DNA of 64,000 nt from Burkholderiales bacterium (GTDB lineage: Bacteria > Pseudomonadota > Gammaproteobacteria > Burkholderiales > Casimicrobiaceae): positions 124,001 to 188,000 of the forward strand of contig JADZDD010000025.1 of assembly GCA_020851235.1 (NCBI GenBank), given 5' to 3'. Made by a program: the position numbers and the translations under genes. Shown here piece by piece: positions 19,725-29,218 of the stretch. The notes beneath the pieces are model-generated. The model had not been told where the DNA came from and searched no databases. It was given only the letters and a program-made list of their open reading frames with translations. How positions within the stretch are numbered: position 1 is the first letter of the stretch; the number at the start of each line of letters is the position of its first letter.

Positions 19725-20464
19725 AGGTTCTCGTCATCGACGTGGGCGGCAGCCATGTGAAGATCATGGCGACCGGCAGCAGCGAGGAGCGGCGCATGGC
19801 GTCGGGGCCGACGCTCACCGGGCCGCAGATGGTCCGCCGCGTGAAGGCGCTCGCCCGCGACTGGAAGTTCGACCGCGTGGCAATGGGCTACCCGGGAGTC
19901 GTCGAGCGCGACCGGATCGTGACCGAGCCGCACAATCTGGGTCGCGGCTGGGCCGGGTACGACTACGCCAGGGCGTTCGGCTGTCCGGTGCGCATCGTCA
20001 ACGACGCGGCGATGCAGGCGCTCGGCGGCTACGACGGCGGCAAGCTCCTGTTCCTCGGCTTCGGCACCGGGCTCGGCACCGCGATGATCGTCGATGACGT
20101 GATCGTGCCGATGGAGATCGCGCATCTGCCGTACCGCAAGAAGACCTTCGAGGACTACGTCGGCCAGCGCGCGCTCGAGCGCAGCGGTGTGGGCAAGTGG
20201 CGGCGCCGCGTCGACGACGTGGTGCGCCGCCTCATCGCCGCGCTGCAGCCCGAGGACGTGATCCTCGGCGGTGGCAACGCGCGGCTCATCGTCGAGATGC
20301 CGCCACGCTGTCGCATCGGCGCGAACAGCAATGCCTTTCCTGGTGGCTTTCGCCTGTGGGGGCAGAAGGCACCGGTGCTGCCCGCGGCCGCGTCGGAGCC
20401 GACGACGGCGACGCGTGGCAGGCCATCCAGACGCGCAGCCGGTCGCGCGCGGTCGAAGCCATGA
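19721..20464 (+). CDS. ppgK: ROK-family glucokinase, polyphosphate glucokinase type
   Basis: A 247-residue sugar kinase of the polyphosphate glucokinase group. The N-terminal phosphate motif [12 protein letters not shown] is at about residues 4-15. Other landmarks are [12 protein letters not shown], the sugar-binding catalytic [14 protein letters not shown] with its Asp, [12 protein letters not shown], and [13 protein letters not shown]. Members phosphorylate glucose with polyphosphate and often also ATP. The C-terminus ends in a short Arg/Lys-rich tail. The start overlaps the tal stop and the stop overlaps the pgi start (ATGA both sides), so expression is tightly coupled. It would feed free glucose, for example from the glucosidases upstream, into Pgi or Zwf. 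Phosphoryl donor choice is inferred from family only. Confidence 0.8.
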   Translation: MKVLVIDVGGSHVKIMATGSSEERRMASGPTLTGPQMVRRVKALARDWKFDRVAMGYPGVVERDRIVTEPHNLGRGWAGYDYARAFGCPVRIVNDAAMQALGGYDGGKLLFLGFGTGLGTAMIVDDVIVPMEIAHLPYRKKTFEDYVGQRALERSGVGKWRRRVDDVVRRLIAALQPEDVILGGGNARLIVEMPPRCRIGANSNAFPGGFRLWGQKAPVLPAAASEPTTATRGRPSRRAAGRARSKP

Positions 20465-22104
20465 CCGCCGGCGCCCGCACCGCGCTTCCCGCGTGGCAGG
20501 CGCTCGTCGCGCACCGGGACACGCTCGCCACGCGCACGCTGCGCGACCTCTTCGCCGCCGACCCGACGCGCGGACGGCGCTTCGCGCTCGACGCCGCGGG
20601 GATCTATCTCGACTATTCGAAGAATCGCCTGACCGACGAGACGCTCGCGCTGCTGGTCGATCTCGCGCACGCCTGCGGCCTGCGCGAGCGGATCGACGCG
20701 ATGTTCCGCGGCGAGCGCATCAACGTCTCGGAGGAGCGCGCGGTGCTGCACGTCGCGCTGCGCGCCCCGCGCGGGACCTCGATCATCGTCGACGGCCACG
20801 ACGTGGTGCCCGACGTGCACGCGGTGCTCGATGCGATGGGCACGTTCGCGCAGCGCATCCGCAGCGGCGACTGGCGTGGCCACACCGGCAAGCGCATCCG
20901 CAACGTGATCAACATCGGGATCGGCGGCTCGGACCTGGGTCCGGTGATGGCCTGCGAGGCGTTGCGCCACTACAGCGACCGCACGCTCACGCTGCGCTTC
21001 GTCTCCAATGTGGACGGCACCGACTTCGTCGAGGCGGTGCGCGACCTCGACGCCGCGGAAACGCTTTTCATCGTCGCCTCGAAGACGTTCGGCACGCTGG
21101 AGACGATGACCAATGCGCACTCGGCGCGCGACTGGCTGCAAGGCGCGCTCGGCGGCGACTCGCGCGCCGTGGCGCGGCACTTCGTCGCGGTCTCGACGAA
21201 TGCGTCCAGGGTCCAGGCCTTCGGGATCGACCCCGCCAACATGTTCGGCTTCTGGGATTGGGTCGGGGGTCGCTATTCGATGGACTCGGCGATCGGGCTG
21301 TCCACGATGATCGCGATCGGCCCCGAGCGGTTCGCCGAGATGCTCGCCGGCTTTCACGAGATGGACGAGCACTTCCGCACCGCGCCGTTCACGCACAACC
21401 TGCCCGTCCTGCTCGGTCTCTTCGCGGTCTGGTACAACGACTTCTTCGGCGCGCAGACCGCTGCGGTGCTGCCCTACGAGCAGTACCTCAAGCGCTTTCC
21501 GGCGTACCTGCAGCAGCTCACGATGGAGAGCAATGGCAAGGGCGTCCGGCAGGACGGCTCGCCCGTCGACGTCGATACGGGCCAGATCTATTGGGGCGAA
21601 CCCGGCACCAATGGCCAGCATTCGTTCTACCAGCTCATCCACCAGGGAACGCGGCTCGTTCCCTGCGACTTCATCGTCTTTGCCCGGACGACGAATCCGC
21701 TGGGTTCGCATCAGGACCTCCTCGTCGCCAACGTCTTCGCACAGGCGCAGGCGCTGGCGTTCGGCAAGACCGCCGCCGAGGTCGCCGCGGAGGGAACGCC
21801 GGCGTGGCTCGTGCCGCATCGCGTCTTCCCCGGCAACCGGCCGTCGAACGTGCTCTTCCTCGACACGTTGACCCCGGCCGCGCTCGGCCGCCTCGTCGCG
21901 CTCTACGAGCACAGCGTCTTCACGCAGGGGACGATCTTCGGCATCGATTCGTTCGACCAGTGGGGGGTCGAGCTCGGCAAGGTGCTGGCGCAGCGGATCG
22001 TCCCCGAGCTTGCGGGCACCGGCCCGCTCGCGCACGACAGCTCGACCTGCGCGCTCATCGAGCGCTACCGGAAGCTGCGTCGCGCCGAACCCTCTCCTCC
22101 CTGA
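20461..22104 (+). CDS. pgi: Glucose-6-phosphate isomerase
   Basis: A 547-residue phosphoglucose isomerase interconverting glucose-6-phosphate and fructose-6-phosphate. Family signatures are [13 protein letters not shown] at about residues 155-167, [12 protein letters not shown], the signature region [16 protein letters not shown] with active-site residues, [25 protein letters not shown] containing the catalytic His, and the C-terminal [10 protein letters not shown]. The length is normal. The ATG overlaps the ppgK stop, and gnd follows after 16 bases, so it is an internal gene of the pentose phosphate operon. Confidence 0.97.
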   Translation: MTAGARTALPAWQALVAHRDTLATRTLRDLFAADPTRGRRFALDAAGIYLDYSKNRLTDETLALLVDLAHACGLRERIDAMFRGERINVSEERAVLHVALRAPRGTSIIVDGHDVVPDVHAVLDAMGTFAQRIRSGDWRGHTGKRIRNVINIGIGGSDLGPVMACEALRHYSDRTLTLRFVSNVDGTDFVEAVRDLDAAETLFIVASKTFGTLETMTNAHSARDWLQGALGGDSRAVARHFVAVSTNASRVQAFGIDPANMFGFWDWVGGRYSMDSAIGLSTMIAIGPERFAEMLAGFHEMDEHFRTAPFTHNLPVLLGLFAVWYNDFFGAQTAAVLPYEQYLKRFPAYLQQLTMESNGKGVRQDGSPVDVDTGQIYWGEPGTNGQHSFYQLIHQGTRLVPCDFIVFARTTNPLGSHQDLLVANVFAQAQALAFGKTAAEVAAEGTPAWLVPHRVFPGNRPSNVLFLDTLTPAALGRLVALYEHSVFTQGTIFGIDSFDQWGVELGKVLAQRIVPELAGTGPLAHDSSTCALIERYRKLRRAEPSPP

Positions 22105-22120
22105 CCCTCGAAGGCTCACG

Positions 22121-23131
22121 ATGCAACTCGGAATGATCGGCCTCGGCCGCATGGGTGCGAACATGGTTCGCCGCCTCGTCAAGGGTGGCCATGAATGCGT
22201 CGTCTTCGACGTGTCGCCGCAGGCGGTGGCGGCATTGGCGGCAGAACGGGCGACGGGCGCGACGTCGATGGCGGACCTCGCGGCGCGGCTTGCCACTCCC
22301 CGGGCGGTGTGGCTCATGGTTCCGGCCGCGGTCGTCGATGCGACGATCCACGAGCTCCTGCCGCACCTTGCACCCGGCGACACGATCATCGACGGCGGCA
22401 ACTCGTATTACATCGACGACATTCGCCGCAGCAAGGAGCTCGCGGCGCGCGGCATCGATTACCTCGACGTGGGAACGAGCGGCGGCGTGTGGGGGCTGGA
22501 GCGCGGCTACTGCATGATGATCGGCGGCCCGCCGGCCGCGGTCGCGCGGCTCGATCCCATCTTCGTCACGCTGGCGCCGGGTCGCGGGAGCATCGAGCGC
22601 ACGCCCGGTCGTGATGCGCGCGGCGGCACGGCCGAGGCGGGCTATCTGCACTGCGGGCCGAGCGGCGCGGGGCACTTCGTCAAGATGGTCCACAACGGCA
22701 TCGAGTACGGCATCATGGCCGCGTACGCGGAAGGGTTCGGCATCCTGCGTGCAGCCAACGTCGGACAGAAGACGCACGCGATCGACGCCGAGACGACGCC
22801 GCTGCGCGACCCCGAGCACTACCAGTACGACATCGACCTGACCGACGTCGCCGAGGTGTGGCGCCGCGGCAGCGTGATCGCGTCGTGGCTGCTCGACCTC
22901 ACCGCGACGGCGCTCACCGAGGATCCCGCGCTGGCCCATTTCAGCGGGAACGTCGCCGATTCCGGCGAGGGTCGCTGGACGATCCGCGCGGCGATCGACG
23001 AGGCGGTGCCGGCACCGGTGCTGACCGCAGCGCTCTACGCCCGCTTCAGCTCGCGCGGCGAGAGCGATTTCCAGAACAAGCTCCTGTCGGCGATGCGCTT
23101 CCAGTTCGGGGGTCACGTCGAGAAGAAGTGA
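22121..23131 (+). CDS. gnd: 6-phosphogluconate dehydrogenase (decarboxylating), short form
   Basis: A 336-residue enzyme oxidising 6-phosphogluconate to ribulose-5-phosphate, CO2 and reduced cofactor. It belongs to the short (GndA/YqeC-like) group rather than the 470-residue form. The dinucleotide motif [13 protein letters not shown] starts at residue 7. The substrate-binding segment [20 protein letters not shown] is intact when read in two parts, as is the catalytic Lys region [22 protein letters not shown] or NADP preference is uncertain; Arg10 after the second Gly may bear on it. AAGG at 22111-22114 gives a good ribosome binding site. zwf starts 2 bases after its stop. Confidence 0.95.
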   Translation: MQLGMIGLGRMGANMVRRLVKGGHECVVFDVSPQAVAALAAERATGATSMADLAARLATPRAVWLMVPAAVVDATIHELLPHLAPGDTIIDGGNSYYIDDIRRSKELAARGIDYLDVGTSGGVWGLERGYCMMIGGPPAAVARLDPIFVTLAPGRGSIERTPGRDARGGTAEAGYLHCGPSGAGHFVKMVHNGIEYGIMAAYAEGFGILRAANVGQKTHAIDAETTPLRDPEHYQYDIDLTDVAEVWRRGSVIASWLLDLTATALTEDPALAHFSGNVADSGEGRWTIRAAIDEAVPAPVLTAALYARFSSRGESDFQNKLLSAMRFQFGGHVEKK

Positions 23132-23133
23132 TC

Positions 23134-24522
23134 ATGTCCGATCCCACCGCCTCCGACGCACTCGTCTTCTTCGGCGCGACCGGCGATCTCGCGTACAAGA
23201 AGATCTTTCCCGCGCTGCAGGCGATGATCCGCCGCGGCAAGCTCGACGTGCCGATCATCGGCGTGGCGAAATCGAACTGGACGCTCGACCAGTTCCGCGA
23301 GCGTGCCCGCGACAGCGTCGACAAGCACGGTGGCGTCGACGCGGCGGCGTTCGCGAAGCTCGCGCAACTGCTGCGCTACGTCGACGGCGACTACGGCGAT
23401 CTTTCCACGTTCAAGCGGTTGCGCACCGAGCTCGGCAGCGCCGAGCACCCGGCGCATTACCTCGCGATCCCGCCGATTCTCTTTGCGCCGGTCGTCGAGC
23501 AACTCGTCAAGGCCAACTGCGCGCAGGGTGGCCGCGTGATCGTCGAGAAGCCCTTTGGTCGCGACCTCGCTTCGGCGCGCAAGCTCAACGCGATCCTGCT
23601 CTCCGCCTTCGACGAGGCGCACATCTTCCGCATCGATCACTATCTGGGCAAGCAGGCGGTCGACAATCTGCTCTTCTTCCGCTTCGTCAACGCGTTCCTC
23701 GAGCCGGTGTGGAACCGCAGCTTCGTCGAGAGCGTGCAGATCACGATGGCGGAAAGCTTCGGGGTGCAGGGGCGCGGCAAGTTCTACGACGAGACCGGCG
23801 CGTTGCGCGACGTCGTGCAAAACCACCTCTTTCAGGTGCTGTGCAACCTCGCGATGGAGCCGCCGGTGCGCTCCGACGGCGAGACGCTGCGCGACGAGAA
23901 GGTCAAGGTGCTGAAGTCGATTGCGACGCTCACGCCCGCCGACGTCGTGCGTGGACGCTTCGACGGCTACCTCGACGAGCCGGGCGTTGCGCCCGACTCG
24001 GACACCGAGACCTACGCGGCGGTGCGGCTCACGCTCGACTCGTGGCGCTGGCAGGGCGTGCCGTTTTTCATCCGCGCCGGCAAGAGCCTGCCGCAAACAC
24101 GCACCGAGGTGCTCGTCCGCCTGCGCCGTCCACCGACGATGTTCCCGGAGTGCCGCACGCCACCCAATCACCTGCGCTTTCGCATCGGGCCCGACGTCGA
24201 GATCGCGCTCGGCGCGACCGTGCTCGATACGCAGGCGCGCATGACCGGACGCGCCGTCGAACTCCTCGCGGTGCACCGTCCCGGTGCCGAGGATCAGGAC
24301 GCCTACGAGCGCGTCCTGGGCGACGCCATGGTGGGCAACGAGTCGCTCTTCGCGCGCCAGGACTACGTCGAGGAGGCGTGGCGCATCGTCGATCCGGTGA
24401 TCGCCGCGGCCACGCCGTTGTTCGCGTACCAGGCTGGAACGTGGGGTCCGGCGGAGGCTGCGCGCATCGTCCCGCCCGGCGGCTGGGACGACCCGTCGGT
24501 GCTCGACGACGCGACGTTCTGA
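23134..24522 (+). CDS. zwf: Glucose-6-phosphate 1-dehydrogenase
   Basis: A 462-residue enzyme making 6-phosphogluconolactone and NADPH from glucose-6-phosphate. The Rossmann motif [17 protein letters not shown] starts near residue 12. The active-site signature [13 protein letters not shown] is near 167-179, and [10 protein letters not shown] and VKVLKSI are also typical. The length is slightly shorter than E. coli Zwf (491) but within range for proteobacteria. The ATG at 23134 follows the gnd stop by 2 bases. It is placed between gnd and pgl, so the whole oxidative branch is one transcriptional unit. Confidence 0.97.
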   Translation: MSDPTASDALVFFGATGDLAYKKIFPALQAMIRRGKLDVPIIGVAKSNWTLDQFRERARDSVDKHGGVDAAAFAKLAQLLRYVDGDYGDLSTFKRLRTELGSAEHPAHYLAIPPILFAPVVEQLVKANCAQGGRVIVEKPFGRDLASARKLNAILLSAFDEAHIFRIDHYLGKQAVDNLLFFRFVNAFLEPVWNRSFVESVQITMAESFGVQGRGKFYDETGALRDVVQNHLFQVLCNLAMEPPVRSDGETLRDEKVKVLKSIATLTPADVVRGRFDGYLDEPGVAPDSDTETYAAVRLTLDSWRWQGVPFFIRAGKSLPQTRTEVLVRLRRPPTMFPECRTPPNHLRFRIGPDVEIALGATVLDTQARMTGRAVELLAVHRPGAEDQDAYERVLGDAMVGNESLFARQDYVEEAWRIVDPVIAAATPLFAYQAGTWGPAEAARIVPPGGWDDPSVLDDATF

Positions 24523-24542
24523 GCGGGCAACCCGTACCGTCC

Positions 24543-25247
24543 GTGGCACTGCAACTCACGGTTCACGCCGATGCCGCTGCGGTCGCCCGTGCCGCCGCAC
24601 GCTTCATCGCGGGGCAGGCGCGCTGCGCGATCGGCGCGCGCGGCCGCTTCACTCTGGCGGTCAGCGGGGGGCGCACGCCGTGGCAGATGCTGCGTGCGCT
24701 CGCGGACGAACCGGTCGACTGGACGCACGTTCAACTCTTCCAGGTCGATGAGCGCGTGGCACCTCCCGGCGATGCGGCCCGCAACCTGACGCACCTCGAG
24801 GAAAGTCTGCTCGCGCACGTCGACCTGCCGGCGGCCAATGTCCACGCGATGCCGGTCGAGGCGAGCGACCTCGACGCCGCGGCGGATCGCTACGCGCTCA
24901 CGCTCGCCACCATCGCCGGCACGCCGCCGATCCTCGATCTCGTGCATCTCGGCCTGGGCGACGATGGACACGTCGCATCGCTCGTCCCGGGGGACGCGGT
25001 CCTCGCCGAGGATTTTCGCAGTGTCGCGGTGACGCAGCCGTATGCCGGGCATCGGCGCATGACGCTCACCTTCCCGGTCCTCGATCGCGCGCGCTGCGTG
25101 CTGTTCGTGGTGACGGGTCAGGAAAAGGCCCTTGCACTGCAGCGGCTCCAGGCCGGCGACCGCCGCATCCCGGCGGCGCGCGTCACTGGGGAGCGCGCGT
25201 GCATCCTCGCCGACGTCGCTGCCGCGGGGTCGCCGGCAACGGCGTGA
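24543..25247 (+). CDS. pgl: 6-phosphogluconolactonase
   Basis: A 234-residue lactonase of the DevB/SOL type, hydrolysing 6-phosphogluconolactone to 6-phosphogluconate. Motifs are LAVSGGRTP near residue 40, FQVDERV, and LGLGDDGHVASLVPG with the active-site His. The length fits the family. The start is the GTG at 24543, 20 bases after zwf; no ATG lies in the right place. It is the last gene of the operon and converges with tamB. Confidence 0.92.
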   Translation: MALQLTVHADAAAVARAAARFIAGQARCAIGARGRFTLAVSGGRTPWQMLRALADEPVDWTHVQLFQVDERVAPPGDAARNLTHLEESLLAHVDLPAANVHAMPVEASDLDAAADRYALTLATIAGTPPILDLVHLGLGDDGHVASLVPGDAVLAEDFRSVAVTQPYAGHRRMTLTFPVLDRARCVLFVVTGQEKALALQRLQAGDRRIPAARVTGERACILADVAAAGSPATA

Positions 25248-25248
25248 C

Positions 25249-25283
25249 GACGGCGTCGGCCGCGCCGCGCGGGCGGCGCCGTC
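25249..25283. terminator. GC hairpin between convergent pgl and tamB
   Basis: GACGGCG at 25249-25255 can pair with CGCCGTC at 25277-25283 across a GC-rich loop, directly after the pgl stop. No T-run follows on either strand, so it is at most a weak or Rho-assisted terminator. Confidence 0.3.
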
Positions 25284-25285
25284 CC

Positions 25286-28200
25286 TCAATCGAAGACGCG
25301 CCGATAGAACAGTCCCACGCTGTTCACGAATCCGGCCTCGGCGCGCAACGTGAGCGAGCGCGTCAGCGTGTACTCGATGCGCAGCGCGTTCGACGCGAGT
25401 GACAGTCCCTGCTCGTACACGAGCGTCAGGCGATCGGAGATGCGCTTGCCGAACGTTGCCACCTGCGTCGTCGCCGCGCCGGGCGCGCCGGATCCGCGGC
25501 TTTCCACCGAGATGTCGTCCAGGCCGATCGTATTGGCAAGCCGCGTGCCGAGCGGTCGGCTGTCGCGTCCGGAAAGAAGCGAGGCCGACGCCGCGCCGAG
25601 GAGTGCAAGATCGTTGCGGCTCGCACGATCGATGCCCTGGCCGGTGAGGATCCACGACAGCTTTTCGCCGTCGGGGACCGGAGGGTTGGAGACGAGCCGC
25701 ACGCGAGGCTGGCGAACGGTTCCGCTCACCTCGACACCGGCCTCGACCGCGAGGTTCCGGCGCAGCGCGACGATGTCGAGCGCGGGATTGGCCACCGGGC
25801 CATCGAAGATGAGACGGCCGCGGTCGATCTCGAGTCGCTGGCCGAAAAGGTAGTACGTGCCGGCGACAGCCTGGATCGTGCCATTGGCCGCAAGCGTGCC
25901 GGCGCTCGACGTGGTGACGTGCACGCCGCCAGTGAGACGCGTGTCGAGTCCCTCGCCGGTGAAATGGAAATGGCTGCCGAGCGCGACATGGAGGTCGAGT
26001 GCGAGCGGCAGCGGACCGCTGTCGTTGTTGCGCGGCGGCGCGCCGACGATCACGACGTCGTCCGACAGCCGTCCGACGCGCGTCGGTTCGTACTCGATGC
26101 GCCCCTTCTCGATCGTGATGATGCCGTCGAGACGGACACGGCCGTCGACGAGCGCGAGCATTCCGTCACCGTCGGCCACCAGCGTGATATCGGGACGGTT
26201 GGCGAGCGTGAAATCGCGCGCTTGCCACGTGAGTTTCGTCGTCGGCGCGCCGGGCTCGCGGGCGGGGCCGGCGACCACCCCGCTCGCGGCGAAGCGGCCG
26301 GCACCCCCCGCGACCGAGAGGTCGTCGACGACGATGCTGCGGTCGGCGACGTGGGCGCGCAGCCGACCGTCACGCAGTTGGACGCCGTACTGCGGCACGT
26401 CGAAGCGCAGCGCATCACCGGCGAGCGTGCCGGTGAACGTGGGGTCCCCGAGGGTGCCGCGTCCGGCGAGGTCGAGACGCAGGCGACCGTCGACGACCGC
26501 GCTCGTCCCCAACCACGGCTGCAGCGGCCGCAGCGACGCGAGGTCCGCCACCAACGTCGCCGTGAACGGCGTTGCCGCCTCGATGCGCCCGGGCGTCGAC
26601 CCCGCGCCGAGCGTGAGGCGGCCATCGGCGCTGCCCGCCCGCGTCGAGCGCAAGCGCGCCGTCGCGGTGAGCGCGTCGTCGGCGAAACGCGCATCGATGT
26701 CGAAGTCCGAGATGCCAAGCGCGATCTCGCTCGTCTCGAGCGTGGTCTCGGTGGCGGCGTACCAGTCGCCGCGCTCGCGTGCGAGCGTGAAGACGCCGTC
26801 GAGGCGTGGATTGGCGGTGAGCGTCCACTGGCCCCCGACGACCAGCGTCGAATGCAACGGGAGCGGTCTGCCGACGAATCGGGCGAGGGAGGCGACGGAC
26901 AGGCCGCTGTAACTTCCCTGCGTGTCGATGCGACCGTCGCGTCGCGCGAAGCGAACGACATCGATGCGGCCGTCGGCGATCGCGATGGCCGCGCTGCCGA
27001 TGTCGACGCCGCCAGGGCCCAGCGTGAGCGTGGCGGGGCCCAGCAGGCGCACTGCGCGCGGTCCTTGATTGGTAAACGTGTCGATCCGGCCCGACCAGGT
27101 GCGTGCCGTATCGCCCGCGCCGCCGGCATCGGTGACGCCGCCGCTTGCGCTCGCGGCGAGATCGATGGCGCCGCCCTTGGCCGTGAGCGTGAGCTCGTGT
27201 TTCGCGAGCGTGCCCTCGACGCGCGCAGCGAGGGTCGTGAGTTCGACCGCAGGGGTGGCGACCCTGGAGCCGGTCAAGGCGAGGAAGATCGTCCGGGCCG
27301 CCATGTCGCGGGGTCCCGTGGCATTGCCGCCGGGTGCCAGCGAGGCGCGAACGTCGAGCGTGGCCGCGCGCACGTCGGCGTCCCACACGAGATCACTCAC
27401 GCGCGCCTCGAGCGTGATACCGGGCGCTCGGGCGTCGCCGCGTACCGTGCCCTGCGCCCGGAGCGACCCCGCGAACTCGGGCGCAAGCGTCACCTCGGGC
27501 GCGTAGCGTTGCGCGAGCGGGCGCAGTTCGGCGAGCTTGCGAAGCGCAAGATCGAACCTGATGTCGTTCGTGGCGCCACCCGCGCTGCCGGCGAGCGTTA
27601 CCGTGCTGGCACCCAGGGTGAAGTCGATCTTCGCGTTGCGCAGGCTGCCGGGCGCGGCATCGGCCACCGCGGTACCGGCGAGGGCGAGATCGGCGAAGCG
27701 GCTTCCCTTGGCGAGCGCGACTTCGGCATGTGCGGCCCATGGTGCGGCAAGCGTGCCGCGTGCGCGCACGACGCCGTCCAGGCGCGCCGCAGGCATCGCG
27801 ACGAAGCGTGCAGGATCGAAGGCCGCCACCTTGGCCTCCAGCGTGAACGCGCGCGCGGCGCCAAGGTCGAGGCTCGCCTGGCCGGTGAGGGTTCCGTCGC
27901 CGGCGCGGGCATGCAGGCGTTCGACGACGAGCGTGCGCTTGGCGAGCGTCGCCGTGAAGTCCACTGCAAGGTCGTCCTGCCGCAGATCGGCGCGTACCGT
28001 CTGCCGGTCTTCCTCGACGTTGGCGACGACGGTGCCGCCAAGGCGGGTGGGGATGAGTGCGGTCGCCAGGCGCGATGCATCGACGTTGGCGAGCGCGAGG
28101 TCGAGTTGCACCGGGCCCGCGGGGAGATGGGCCGTCGCGCTGCCGCGCACGCGGCCCCCGGTGCCACGCTCGCCCAGTTCTGCTGCGATGTCGCGCAACG

Positions 28201-29218
28201 TGAAGCGCTCGCCGTCGAACGTCACCGCACTCGCGAATGCCGTGACCGGAATGCGTCCGGCGTCGACCGGTCCGGCCGCGGCATTGCTTGCGCTGAGCGT
28301 GCCCTCGAAGCCGGCGTCACGGGGCCGCACGTTCGCGCTGAGCGACAGCGCAGTGGTCGGCAGGCCCGGTGCGAAGCGGGCGAGATCGAGGTCGGCCGCG
28401 GCAATGTCCGCGGCGGTGACGAGCGTCGGCGCGAATGGCGTGACGCCGGCCTTCACCGTCACGTCGGCCTCGTGCCACGTCCCACGCGCGGCAAGTGCGA
28501 TGCGGGTGAGCGTGCCCGCCACGTCGAGCGCCACCCGGCTCTCGCGATAGGCGCCATCACCGTCGAAGGTCAGGGTACCTGCGATCGCGTACGGCGCGAC
28601 GGCGGCAAGGCGCGCCTCGCCGGCGAGCGTCCCCCATTCGGTGACCAGGCGCAAGTTACGCACCCGATGCTCGCGCGCCCCGCCCACGTACCCGAAGGCG
28701 ATGCCGGTGATCGCACCCGCTTGCGTTGCCGTGCGCCATTCGAGGCGCTGCACGCCGATCGCGCGCACCTCGACTTCGAGCGGCAGCGCGAGACTCGCCG
28801 GGGGCCCGCCCCCGGCGCTGCCCTGCCGCAACTCGAGGCTCAGGGTCTGCGCACCGAGGCCGTAGACGACGACGCGTCGCGACAGCAGGCTCCACGGTGA
28901 CCATGACAGCGCGGCAGCGCGGGCCTCGACGGTCATCTCGTCGCCGGTCCACGTGATGCGGGTCACGTTGACGGTCGACAGCAGCGATCCGCGCGCGCCT
29001 TCGATGGCGAGACGGCCGTCCGCCGCGGCCATCGTCCGCGCGACGACGAAGTCGAGCGCGCGCTGCGTGCCGAGGATCATGTAGCCGGCGATCGCGAGCG
29101 CGAGGGCGAGTCCGCCGAGCGCGCACAGCCACAGGATCGGCGTGACCACGAACCGATGCCCACGACGCCGTGGCTTGGGCGGCGGTGTCGGGGTCGTGCC
29201 GTCGGCGTCGGTGCTCAA
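25286..29218 (-). CDS. tamB: Translocation and assembly module protein TamB
   Basis: A 1310-residue AsmA/TamB-family protein. A single N-terminal membrane helix (about residues 25-50, WLCALGGLALALAIAGYMI) anchors it in the inner membrane. It is followed by a very long beta-taco-like region and the conserved C-terminal TamB (DUF490) domain, with VAGTYYLFGQRLEIDRGRL, NPALDIVALR and GEKLSWILTGQG. It ends in VGLFYRRVFD with a terminal aromatic pattern. TamB works with TamA in outer-membrane biogenesis and probably glycerophospholipid transport. The start is TTG 29218, overlapping the tamA stop by 4 bases (TTGA); no ATG or GTG fits before the membrane helix. Confidence 0.93.
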   Translation of the reverse strand: MSTDADGTTPTPPPKPRRRGHRFVVTPILWLCALGGLALALAIAGYMILGTQRALDFVVARTMAAADGRLAIEGARGSLLSTVNVTRITWTGDEMTVEARAAALSWSPWSLLSRRVVVYGLGAQTLSLELRQGSAGGGPPASLALPLEVEVRAIGVQRLEWRTATQAGAITGIAFGYVGGAREHRVRNLRLVTEWGTLAGEARLAAVAPYAIAGTLTFDGDGAYRESRVALDVAGTLTRIALAARGTWHEADVTVKAGVTPFAPTLVTAADIAAADLDLARFAPGLPTTALSLSANVRPRDAGFEGTLSASNAAAGPVDAGRIPVTAFASAVTFDGERFTLRDIAAELGERGTGGRVRGSATAHLPAGPVQLDLALANVDASRLATALIPTRLGGTVVANVEEDRQTVRADLRQDDLAVDFTATLAKRTLVVERLHARAGDGTLTGQASLDLGAARAFTLEAKVAAFDPARFVAMPAARLDGVVRARGTLAAPWAAHAEVALAKGSRFADLALAGTAVADAAPGSLRNAKIDFTLGASTVTLAGSAGGATNDIRFDLALRKLAELRPLAQRYAPEVTLAPEFAGSLRAQGTVRGDARAPGITLEARVSDLVWDADVRAATLDVRASLAPGGNATGPRDMAARTIFLALTGSRVATPAVELTTLAARVEGTLAKHELTLTAKGGAIDLAASASGGVTDAGGAGDTARTWSGRIDTFTNQGPRAVRLLGPATLTLGPGGVDIGSAAIAIADGRIDVVRFARRDGRIDTQGSYSGLSVASLARFVGRPLPLHSTLVVGGQWTLTANPRLDGVFTLARERGDWYAATETTLETSEIALGISDFDIDARFADDALTATARLRSTRAGSADGRLTLGAGSTPGRIEAATPFTATLVADLASLRPLQPWLGTSAVVDGRLRLDLAGRGTLGDPTFTGTLAGDALRFDVPQYGVQLRDGRLRAHVADRSIVVDDLSVAGGAGRFAASGVVAGPAREPGAPTTKLTWQARDFTLANRPDITLVADGDGMLALVDGRVRLDGIITIEKGRIEYEPTRVGRLSDDVVIVGAPPRNNDSGPLPLALDLHVALGSHFHFTGEGLDTRLTGGVHVTTSSAGTLAANGTIQAVAGTYYLFGQRLEIDRGRLIFDGPVANPALDIVALRRNLAVEAGVEVSGTVRQPRVRLVSNPPVPDGEKLSWILTGQGIDRASRNDLALLGAASASLLSGRDSRPLGTRLANTIGLDDISVESRGSGAPGAATTQVATFGKRISDRLTLVYEQGLSLASNALRIEYTLTRSLTLRAEAGFVNSVGLFYRRVFD

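Noticed and set aside
25919..28900. Long plus-strand open frame opposite tamB
   Set aside because: Arg-rich, no recognisable motif, fully antisense to a clear TamB; typical of high-GC shadow frames.
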